Below, piece after piece: positions 46,001 to 53,583 of a stretch of DNA of 64,000 nt; positions within the stretch are counted from its first letter, which is position 1, and every line of letters begins with the position of its first letter. The position numbers and the translations under genes were made by a program. Where the stretch lies: assembly GCF_018449435.1 (NCBI RefSeq), contig NZ_JAHCMU010000007.1:1-64000 (forward strand), written 5' to 3'. The DNA is from Flagellimonas sp. 389 (lineage in GTDB: Bacteria; Bacteroidota; Bacteroidia; Flavobacteriales; Flavobacteriaceae). The notes beneath the pieces are model-generated. The model did no database searches, was not told the DNA's origin, and saw only the letters and a program-made list of their open reading frames with translations.

Positions 46001-46256
46001 TCATGTTCTTGAGAAGTGACATCTCAGTGTCGAGTCCAGCTTTAATTACATCATCTGGTTTTTTCCAAAATGCTGCGTTCACTGTGTTCGTACCAATTGG
46101 GATGTAATCCCAATTCATACCATTAATCATGAAGTCCTCTCCATTGACCACCAGTTTCATCCCCTCTTCGTTACTTACGACGGAAACCTTGTCTGCTTGC
46201 GCGTACAATCCCACCGTACATAAAAAGAGTAGTAATCTCAGTAAATTGTTTTTCAT
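43065..46256 (-). CDS. Glycosidase (clan GH-A-like) fused to an outer-membrane beta-barrel
   Basis: Protein of 1063 aa. Signal peptide to about 20. Residues 22-415 form a GH2/GH5-like TIM barrel: LVVNGEDFMINGMNWD opens it, LGNENNYG supplies acid/base Glu169 and MFTEFGAD nucleophile Glu274. A helical link follows (about 416-450). Residues about 455-1063 are a run of amphipathic strands rich in Trp, Tyr and Gly, separated by short turns and long loops, ending YVHINIGK: a porin-like barrel with no TonB plug. It is first in the glucan row, where SusC would usually be. I infer an enzyme held at, or feeding, its own pore. The two-part reading is strong; the transport role is a hypothesis. Confidence 0.75.
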   Translation of the reverse strand: MKNNLLRLLLFLCTVGLYAQADKVSVVSNEEGMKLVVNGEDFMINGMNWDYIPIGTNTVNAAFWKKPDDVIKAGLDTEMSLLKNMNVNVIRQYTGVPAKWIKYIYENYGIYTMLNHSFGRYGLTLNGVWTPVTIYDDPTTMEFLMTEMEELVNGYKDTPGLLLYLLGNENNYGLFWAGAETEDFPDDEGRINFIGESRGRPMYRLMNEAAKKMKAMDASHPVAICNGDVLFIDIVAEECKDVDIYGTNTYRGASFGDMFQVVKEKLNKPVMFTEFGADAFNAIENKEDQYSQAYYMVENWKEIYENAAGIGKAGNSLGGFTFQFSDGWWKFGFDDRENADVHDNNASWSNGGYSRDLASPGANNMNEEWFGICAKGATNPRGLYELYPRAAYYALKDAHQLNPYEEGVNQDFITNHFNNIQLMDAVLKARGDKAALNGEQSNLLRISNLQAKFSTFSTGGSLITTPDTPDPDDPNTFPNQLGFDHMQSYFIGVEGNPAPNMRAEVNMNVVGNVAQNPINEIFYENNSRPIDVSTDQGDVIVSDVNRIRVYQAEFEWNAKEFDLRGFFRTGHYHWGYEGDFFGLYPEANYGPNLDIYNGEILGMEIDGKGPLKGLKAAIGPQLWWGANPTMLFKYKKHIGKFDVTGIYHRDFETNLVFDESGRRVLNANQVRSGVIPFWPTERATLAIEREFGKFGVHLGGIWAGSPLNGTSFQDVRGTPGNYVVFEDRIQASDNWGGKAKLTYEGGKFNWYGQAAAMGLIANGGADQTMTFTGWKLRDTGSGNVTSVFSGFTIATGNFQIAPNFMWQKPLVEAMPQDVQGPGRLRNNLDDPFSVRSNRETTAGEILLTFDPTPGTWMYEWDNDRSEDAKFAMNLGFVYRHLPTTVDSYIGFNADRSFFAFPNSVPAEDLWEVHSRMVSKLGSDFGLIGNFYYGNGQANGDSERLIKRFGGDVRMIYNNWKVQYTQKINDWGPFDYHRDFNLTYPVQLMLDISTTLGKPDWFILPSTQIGIRGTWRSLNEFSPRYLPNAVPPNTFSQEPIISPVGFGNGNEWEIMTYVHINIGK

Positions 46257-46802
46257 AGTTATGTTTAGTTTAATTCAGTTATTCGTTATAGGTATCATTG
46301 TTTTGGCTGGTATGAAATAGATACAATTTGATTTTGAGCTTCAACTATAAAAATTTCCAACCATTCCTATCTACACTATTTCGAATGGTTAAACTTATCC
46401 TAATGAATTGATAACTCCATAAAAAATGCCTCAACAAAAAACATACATCTTAAAAATTGATGCTAATTTTTACGATATCTTTATAAAAGCCCATTTTTAG
46501 TGGCTTCTACGGCAATTCGAATTCCATCGCTTTTAGTGAGAAATTAGGTATGTATAGGTAATGTTGAGGTAAAAAACAGAAAGTGTAAAGGCCAAAAGCT
46601 TCAAAAATGTAATTTACAACGTTTTCGTTACGCGAAAGATTCATTTTTCAGTAAAGTGGCTATTACTAAATATATACTCGAGGGGCAGAAATAATACATA
46701 GAGAAACAATTTCTTTAGAAGATAATTTTAGTTCCGAATAAACATCGAGTGGAACATTATTAAAAAAAGAATTTCAAGTTAAAGAGAGGGTAGTGAAAAA
46801 AC
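46257..46802. other. Intergenic region before the glucan operon
   Basis: 546 AT-rich bases between the sensor-regulator gene and the glycosidase-barrel gene, both read leftward. It must hold the main promoter of the glucan row, but I could not pick a TTG/TAnnTTTG pair with confidence. An 8-bp inverted pair CCTCAACA/TGTTGAGG stands at 46429-46436 and 46562-46569, too far apart for a simple hairpin. No gene, tRNA or other repeat was seen. Confidence 0.5.
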
Positions 46803-49619
46803 TTAAAGTTTAAGAATATAATTGACCAGATTTGCATCATGGTCCAAGTTCATTTTTTTCCGAAGCCTGTATCTTTTAATTTCGACACTACGTGCTGATA
46901 TGTTAAGAAGTGGTGCTATTTCCTTTGATGACAGATTCAATCTTAGATAGGCGCATAGGCGTATATCATTTGGGGAAAGGTTAGGGTGTGATTTTTTAAG
47001 TTTCTTCAAAAACTTGCGATCGGCATTGTTAAATGCTTCTTTAAAAAGTTCCCAATCATCATTTTGATTTAGACTTTTATCAATAATAGTAACGATAGGC
47101 CTAACCGATTCTTTGTTTTCAACACTGGATACAAGCTGTTCTTTCACCTTGGACAATAATTCGTTCTTTCTTATAATACTTAATGTGGAAGCGGCGAGCT
47201 CGTTACTCTTACTCCTAAATTCTTCTTTGAGTTGCTCATTTTTAATCTTGATGATTTCCTTTTCATTTTGGGCTCTTTCCAATGCCATTTGTCGCTGATT
47301 TTTTTCAATCAGTTTGCGTTGCTTATTATGATAATATCTTCGATAAAGGCTGTGGATAAATATCGATGCTAAAACAAATGCCACTACATAGATAGCAAGC
47401 ATAGTACGCGATATATACCAAGGTCTTTTAATTTGAAAAGAATACGTAGCCGTGTTGCTGGAGACCGTATTCCCTATTTTGGCCCTAACCTTGAAAGTGT
47501 ATTCGCCATATGGAAGGTTTTCAAAACTAATGGCCGCGTCTTTTTTCCACGAACTCCAATCTGGATACATACCCAATAACTGGTATTGGTATTCCGATTT
47601 TAAATATTTTTTATATTCTGGAGCGTAATAAGCTATTTCAAGATTGTTTTCATAACTCTCAAAATCCCCTTCCCTATTCTTGTCCAATAGGCTATTCTGT
47701 TTCGTACGGTCGTTTTTTCCAGCATTTCGAACCGTCGCAATTTGTACTGAAAAATCTTGTTTTGGGAAAGCGTCGATATTAACCGTAAAATATCCAGAAC
47801 TGGTACCAAACAAATACTTTTTATTTTCGTTCAGTGCAGTAACGTTTTCATATCCTACAATATCATTTCTAGTATCTATGGTCATAGGAACAGATTTAAT
47901 AATTGGTTTTGACGCCAGATTACTTTCTGAAATATATTTGACCCCAGATTTGGAAAATATCCAAAGAAAACCATTCTTTTCATCAACAGTCATTTTACCC
48001 GATATGTAATCTCCATCTGAGATGGCAAGGCTTAGCAAACTATCCTTTACAAAGCTATTTTTGTCTTTATCATATCGTAAAACCCCTTCTTCAAAACAGT
48101 ATAATAAGTCACTACGATACTTCTTAATTCCAGAGTTGGAACCTTTGACAACCGTATCGATGTCCACATTCAATGCCTTGGTTAAATCAGCATCTATCTT
48201 TATTGTAAAGAGCCCTTTGTACTCATGGTTAACAAATATCTTTTTATCAAAAAATTCAAAATATCTAGAAGAGTGCTCAAAACCAGAAATCTTGTTCTTG
48301 AGTTGCCAAGAACCATTGGTGTTCTCGAGAAGGTACAAGCCATCGTAATTGCCCTGTAGAAGAACCTCTGGTCGCCCCTCCATAGGTTTAATGTTCCAAG
48401 TACCCTGTACATTCGCTATTTTTGAAGCCTTGTCGTTTTCTATTAAAAATGTACCTCTATGATGTCCGCAAAACAATTCATTAGCTATAACATTCAATGA
48501 CCAGACTTGGCCTTGCGTTCCCGGGATACGTTCAAAATCCGTAGTCCCGCCCATTCTTTTGTAAAAAAGCCCCTGATTGGTTCCAAGATATAAGTTTCCA
48601 TGGTGCAAGACAGAAGCATATACACTGCCAACTACTCCTCTACTATCGTGATAGACATTGATAGGTGATGTTAGATTTATAAAGCTTATACCATTGTCAA
48701 GCCCCAACCAAAGATTACCATCCATGTCCTCAAATAGGGATAGGATAGTATTGTTACGGAGCCCTTTGAGTTGGTCAATATGATTCAACAGCTTTCCATC
48801 TTTATCCAAATGCAATACCCCATGTGCAATCGTACCAAGGGCGTACGTTCCGTTCTTGAGCTTTAAGGCACTATAGACACTTACTTTAGAGAGTAAGGTG
48901 TCCGCGGCTATTTCCCATGGTGTAGTTATTCCTTTTTCAACTTTAAAAAAACCTTTATTCCGGGTAAGTACCAATAAGCCATCCTGATATTGAAAAATAT
49001 TGATTACTTCATTTTCCAAAAAAAGTTCACTATCGTATCTGAGGGATTTAGAATCGTTTTCTATTCGATACAGCCCCTCATGCAACGTTTGGAAATATAG
49101 ATTTTGATTGAAATCAAACACCTTCGGCAACGTGGTTTCAGATTCAATGACGTTGACCGAATCATCCTGAAGATCATAAATGTAGAAGTGATTAAGAGAT
49201 TGAAATACCATTAACCGATCAATGCTTAAAATATTCCAGAATTCTTCGTCCTGAACCAAATCCTGTTTTATTCTTTTTGATAATGACGTATACTGGAGCT
49301 TGCCAAGCATGTTTTTTTCCCAATAGCCAAACTCCATGTAACAACCTGTATAAATACGCTCTCCAACAACTTTCACTGATCGTATTATGGTCTCGTTCGG
49401 TGATGGGAACAATGTCCATTTAGCACCATTGAATTCTAAAAGTCCCTTGCTGTTAGCGACATAGATAAGTTTATCTTTTGATTGCGATATAGCCCAATTT
49501 TGATTTTCGGCCTTATACTCGGAGGGTAAAAAGTTTTGGACAGGTGGTAACTCTTGTGCCGAGATGATTATCCCAACAAAAAAGAGCATTGGTGACACTA
49601 TTTTGCAAAATATATTCAC
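46803..49619 (-). CDS. Membrane-spanning sensor-regulator (propeller, Y_Y_Y, LuxR-type HTH)
   Basis: One-protein signal transducer of 938 aa. Signal peptide to about 20, then a periplasmic beta-propeller of two-component-regulator repeats (about 25-640), a Y_Y_Y domain (about 650-732, NLPYGEYTFKVRAK), one membrane helix (736-757), a cytoplasmic coiled coil (about 765-830) and a C-terminal GerE/LuxR-type helix-turn-helix (882-938, SSKEIAPLLNISARSVEIKR). No histidine kinase or receiver domain is present, so the membrane protein itself would bind DNA. It stands upstream of the glucan row in the same direction and probably activates it on sensing a glucan fragment. Target and ligand are inferred. 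Confidence 0.87.
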   Translation of the reverse strand: MNIFCKIVSPMLFFVGIIISAQELPPVQNFLPSEYKAENQNWAISQSKDKLIYVANSKGLLEFNGAKWTLFPSPNETIIRSVKVVGERIYTGCYMEFGYWEKNMLGKLQYTSLSKRIKQDLVQDEEFWNILSIDRLMVFQSLNHFYIYDLQDDSVNVIESETTLPKVFDFNQNLYFQTLHEGLYRIENDSKSLRYDSELFLENEVINIFQYQDGLLVLTRNKGFFKVEKGITTPWEIAADTLLSKVSVYSALKLKNGTYALGTIAHGVLHLDKDGKLLNHIDQLKGLRNNTILSLFEDMDGNLWLGLDNGISFINLTSPINVYHDSRGVVGSVYASVLHHGNLYLGTNQGLFYKRMGGTTDFERIPGTQGQVWSLNVIANELFCGHHRGTFLIENDKASKIANVQGTWNIKPMEGRPEVLLQGNYDGLYLLENTNGSWQLKNKISGFEHSSRYFEFFDKKIFVNHEYKGLFTIKIDADLTKALNVDIDTVVKGSNSGIKKYRSDLLYCFEEGVLRYDKDKNSFVKDSLLSLAISDGDYISGKMTVDEKNGFLWIFSKSGVKYISESNLASKPIIKSVPMTIDTRNDIVGYENVTALNENKKYLFGTSSGYFTVNIDAFPKQDFSVQIATVRNAGKNDRTKQNSLLDKNREGDFESYENNLEIAYYAPEYKKYLKSEYQYQLLGMYPDWSSWKKDAAISFENLPYGEYTFKVRAKIGNTVSSNTATYSFQIKRPWYISRTMLAIYVVAFVLASIFIHSLYRRYYHNKQRKLIEKNQRQMALERAQNEKEIIKIKNEQLKEEFRSKSNELAASTLSIIRKNELLSKVKEQLVSSVENKESVRPIVTIIDKSLNQNDDWELFKEAFNNADRKFLKKLKKSHPNLSPNDIRLCAYLRLNLSSKEIAPLLNISARSVEIKRYRLRKKMNLDHDANLVNYILKL

Positions 49620-49879
49620 TTGTATACCTGACTTACGAGTTTAAAATTCACAACTAACTAAAAACTAATACGCTACTAAAATGAATTAAGTGCACTTATG
49701 AGATAAAGCATGATGAAGTATGGGGGTTATGACAATGATATCTTTCCTTTTTCCCGTAAATTAAGCAAAATGATTTTAATCGGAGGAGAACTACGACCAC
49801 TTTACAGATTATCTATTAAACTCGTATCTTAACAGCTACATTTAAAAATTTTACATCTTCAAAAAACAATGACAACCTC

Positions 49880-52800
49880 ATGAAAGTAGACATCACAAAC
49901 TCAAACCTAAACTTCAGCGTGTTTTTTGCAATACTATTTTGCTGCATAACAAGCATTTCACTAAATGCACAAACCGAGACCAAACTCATGCACCAACCTG
50001 CATTGAGCGATACTCACATTGCCTTTATTTATGCCGAAGATCTATGGATTGCCAATAGGGATGGTTCCAACCCTAAACGCCTTACCATAGATGAAGGGAT
50101 TGAATCCAGTCCTATCTTCTCACCAGACGGTAGCATGATTGCCTTTAATGCTGAATATGACGGTAATATGGATGTTTTTATCATCCCTTCAAAAGGGGGC
50201 ATCCCTAAAAGACTGACTTGGCATCCTTACAACGATTTTGTGCGGGATTTTACTTCGGATGGAAAAAATGTACTTTTTGCATCGCAACGAAATTCCCATA
50301 CAAACAGATATCTTCAATTGTATACCATACCCATAGACGGAGGTGCCACTACACAATTGGATGTCCCCAATGCTTTTTGGGCCTCGTATTCCAATAATGA
50401 TAACTATATCGCCTACACGCCTATATTTGATGCTTTCAACCAATGGAAACACTATCGCGGTGGACGCATTTCACGAATTTGGGTCTACAATACCGAGAAT
50501 CATAAAGTAGATGAAATTCCAAAGCCGAATGGGGGAAGCAATGATACCCAACCCCAATGGATAGGTGAAGATGTCTATTTTAGGAGTGACCGTGATGGGG
50601 AATTCAATCTGTACAGTTATAATACGGCAACAAAGTCCGTCAAAAAGCATACAGATTACAACGATTTTCCCGTAATCGGTCCTAGAGCACATAAAAATGC
50701 TATCATCTACGAGCAGGCTGGAACGCTACATATTTTTGATACTGCTTCTGGTACTGATAAAAAACTGACCTTAACCATTAATACCGACTTATTGGAATTG
50801 CGTGAGCGTTTTGTCTCTGGCAAGGAGTACGTCCGCTCAGCCGCCGTTTCTCCTTCTGGTGCAAGAGTAGTTCTTGATTTTAGGGGAGATATCGTAACAG
50901 TGCCCGCAGAAAAAGGAGATGTAGAAAATATTACCCAAACTACCGGAACCCACGAAAAATTTCCGCAATGGTCTCCAGATGGAAAATCTATCGCTTATTT
51001 TTCAGATGCTTCCGGGGAATATGCCATGCATGTGCAAAATGTAGAAAACGGTTCTGTCAGAAAAATCGAATTAGAGGGAACGGGTTTCTATGCAGCTATA
51101 AACTGGTCTCCCGATAGCAAAAAAGTCTGTTATGTGGACAACGGCAGGAATTTGTACGTTACCGACATCGCTTCTAAAAAAACTACTAAGATTGTTCAAG
51201 ATGACCTTTTTGTTCCCGGTGATATAAGAGAATTGTTCAGTGATTGGTCTTTTGATTCAAATTGGGTTGCCTACACCAAGGTAATAGCCACTAATTTTGA
51301 AAAAGCGTATCTCTATTCCCTATCCGAGAACAGGTCGTATGAACTTACAGATGGCCTCTCCAATGTAACGAGCCCTGTTTTTGATCCTAGTGGCAAGTAT
51401 GTTTATCTATTGGCATCAACCGATGCTGGGCCACTGGTCAATTGGTTTGATCAATCCAATACCGATAAAGTTTTGACTACATCGATATATTTGGTAACCC
51501 TTCAAACAGATGTGGTGTCGCCTTTGAAAAAACAGAACGACATTGAAAAAGGAGAAGAAAAAGAAGAACCCAAAGAAAAAGATGTCCCAAAAAATAAAAA
51601 ACAAAAGCCCGAAGCTCCCAAAACACTAAAAATAGATTGGAAAGGTATCGAAAATAGGATGATAGCCCTACCCGTAAAAGCAGGAGTGTACAGTGACCTT
51701 TCCAGTGTTAAGGAAGGTGAACTGTACTACATATCCTCTTCCTTCCACTCACCTGAATCACACCTCAACAAGTTTACTTTCGACAAAAGAGAATCCGAAG
51801 AGCTGCTACCCTTAAACAGTTATCAGATTGCCGCAGGTGGAAAGAAAATGTTCTATAACAACAAGGGAGCTTGGTTTGTTTCCGATGTTGGCAAAAAATC
51901 AGAAGAAGGACCTATAAACTTGGATGCAATTGCCGTGAAAATCAATCCTACCAAAGAATGGAACAATATTTTTTATGAGGCATGGCGCGTCAATAGAGAT
52001 TATTTCTATGACCCGGGAATGCACGGAGCCGACTGGGATGCCATGAAAGTAAAGTACGAACCCTTTATAGCACATGCCGCCTGTAAACAAGATCTGTATC
52101 GAGTTATGCAATGGATGTTCAGTGAATTGGTCGTTGGGCACCATCGTTTTGGCAGTCGTGGCGATGAGATGAACAAACCGGAAGAGATTCCCGGGGGACT
52201 TCTGGGCGCTAACTATAACGTAAACAACAATCGTTATCAGATAAACAAGATATACGGGGGACTTAATTGGACACCAGATTTAAGGTCGCCACTCACAGAA
52301 CCTGGAATAGATATCACCGAAGGGGATTACATTATCGAGGTCAATGGTAAAAATGTAGCGGGCACCGATAACATTTATAGCTTCTTCGAAAATACCGCAA
52401 ATACGTTGGTGGACTTGAAAGTGAGCAAAAGTGCGGATGGAAGCAATGCAAAAACCTTCAAAGTAACCCCGCTAGCCACTGAATGGGCCATCCGAAACCG
52501 AGATTGGGTCGAAGGGAACATGAAAAAAGTACATGAAGCCACAAACGGAGATGTTGCCTATGTGTACGTACCCAATACTGCCACAGCCGGATTCGAATAC
52601 TTTAAACGTTACTTCTTTCCTCAGGCAGACAAAAAAGCAATCATTATTGATGAGCGCTACAATGGCGGTGGATTGTTGGCTGATTACTACATTGATATTC
52701 TAAAACGTCCAGAACAAGCGTATTGGAATTTTAGGTACGGGCAAGATTTAAAGTCCCCAAGTGCCTCAATTCAAGGTCCCAAAGTGATGATTACGGATGA

Positions 52801-53152
52801 AACCGCCGGTTCCGGAGGTGACTATCTTCCTTGGATGTTCAGAAAATTCAAAGTAGGGACCATTGTAGGGAAACGTACTTGGGGCGGCCTAGTTGGGGTA
52901 TTGGGCTATCCGGAGTTTATAGACGGTGGCGTAGTTACTGCACCAAACCTGGCATTTTATACAAAAGATGGATATAGGGTCGAAAACGAGGGTGTGGCCC
53001 CGGATATTGAAGTGGAACAGCTACCCGAACTGGTTATAAAAGGGCAAGACCCGCAATTGGAAAAAGCCATCGAGATTGTCCTAAAGCAACTAAAGGAAAA
53101 TCCGCCAAAGAAAATGGAGCGCCCTGCGTATCCCATAAGGACAAAATCTTAA
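49880..53152 (+). CDS. Tricorn-like protease (S41 family)
   Basis: Large secreted peptidase of 1090 aa. Signal peptide to about 30 (SLNAQ). WD40/TolB-like propeller repeats fill about 35-550 (SPDGSMIAFNAEYDG, SPDSKKVCYVDNG). A charged Lys/Glu linker lies at about 553-580, then the C1/PDZ/C2 protease part. Likely catalytic residues are His754/755 in VGHHRFG, Ser978 in ETAGSGGD and Glu1037 in NEGVAPD, matching the tricorn tetrad pattern; a PDZ domain lies at about 790-860. It degrades peptides, probably in the periplasm. The gene stands alone and ends in its own terminator. No link to the polysaccharide loci is evident. Confidence 0.9.
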   Translation: MKVDITNSNLNFSVFFAILFCCITSISLNAQTETKLMHQPALSDTHIAFIYAEDLWIANRDGSNPKRLTIDEGIESSPIFSPDGSMIAFNAEYDGNMDVFIIPSKGGIPKRLTWHPYNDFVRDFTSDGKNVLFASQRNSHTNRYLQLYTIPIDGGATTQLDVPNAFWASYSNNDNYIAYTPIFDAFNQWKHYRGGRISRIWVYNTENHKVDEIPKPNGGSNDTQPQWIGEDVYFRSDRDGEFNLYSYNTATKSVKKHTDYNDFPVIGPRAHKNAIIYEQAGTLHIFDTASGTDKKLTLTINTDLLELRERFVSGKEYVRSAAVSPSGARVVLDFRGDIVTVPAEKGDVENITQTTGTHEKFPQWSPDGKSIAYFSDASGEYAMHVQNVENGSVRKIELEGTGFYAAINWSPDSKKVCYVDNGRNLYVTDIASKKTTKIVQDDLFVPGDIRELFSDWSFDSNWVAYTKVIATNFEKAYLYSLSENRSYELTDGLSNVTSPVFDPSGKYVYLLASTDAGPLVNWFDQSNTDKVLTTSIYLVTLQTDVVSPLKKQNDIEKGEEKEEPKEKDVPKNKKQKPEAPKTLKIDWKGIENRMIALPVKAGVYSDLSSVKEGELYYISSSFHSPESHLNKFTFDKRESEELLPLNSYQIAAGGKKMFYNNKGAWFVSDVGKKSEEGPINLDAIAVKINPTKEWNNIFYEAWRVNRDYFYDPGMHGADWDAMKVKYEPFIAHAACKQDLYRVMQWMFSELVVGHHRFGSRGDEMNKPEEIPGGLLGANYNVNNNRYQINKIYGGLNWTPDLRSPLTEPGIDITEGDYIIEVNGKNVAGTDNIYSFFENTANTLVDLKVSKSADGSNAKTFKVTPLATEWAIRNRDWVEGNMKKVHEATNGDVAYVYVPNTATAGFEYFKRYFFPQADKKAIIIDERYNGGGLLADYYIDILKRPEQAYWNFRYGQDLKSPSASIQGPKVMITDETAGSGGDYLPWMFRKFKVGTIVGKRTWGGLVGVLGYPEFIDGGVVTAPNLAFYTKDGYRVENEGVAPDIEVEQLPELVIKGQDPQLEKAIEIVLKQLKENPPKKMERPAYPIRTKS

Positions 53153-53177
53153 AAAATTGAATTCTTTTTGAAATTAA

Positions 53178-53206
53178 AAAGCCTGAAAATATGATGTTTT
53201 CGGGTT
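53178..53206 (+). terminator. Terminator after the tricorn-like gene
   Basis: AAGCCTGAAAA pairs with TTTTCGGGTT across a short loop (two G-T pairs) and is followed by a run of T. It lies 25 bp after the stop codon. Confidence 0.8.
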
Positions 53207-53583
53207 TTTTATTGCTATGTGATACCAGAAGGATTCAAATCAAGACCACTACGCCACAAGAAACAAGAACCATGATAAAAGTTTAGTTTTCTTGGTTCTT
53301 CTCCCTTTGATTGGTTTCTGAATATGACCAACTAGATATAATCCCCCGGCAGCGCAAGAAAATACCAATAAAGAAACTACTGCGATACAAGCACAGATAG
53401 TAAACCCATTACATCCCAAATTCAAATAAAAGTCGACTTTTGGACCTGGGCAATGCCATAGTGTAATGCCCGTGCAAAATTGAAATAAGCACTTTTTGAC
53501 GAGCCGCTACAATACTCCGCACAATAATTTTACGCCAAAATATAATGTAGGCATATCATATGCCGGAACAAATCTTTAGACCT
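53207..53583. other. Intergenic region before the kelch lipoprotein
   Basis: About 375 bases with no firm gene. On the minus strand a frame is open from 53506 to a stop at 53249; it encodes two hydrophobic stretches around a basic linker (HIQKPIKGRRTKKTKLLSW) but has no ATG. It could be a small membrane protein with an unusual start, a relic, or chance. No promoter was resolved. Confidence 0.35.

Noticed and set aside
46429-46569. CCTCAACA/TGTTGAGG inverted pair upstream of the glucan operon as an operator
   Set aside because: Arms are only 8 bp and about 125 bp apart; expected by chance in this much DNA.
46803-49619. Calling this a hybrid two-component system (HTCS)
   Set aside because: No histidine kinase, phosphoacceptor or receiver domain between the membrane helix and the HTH.
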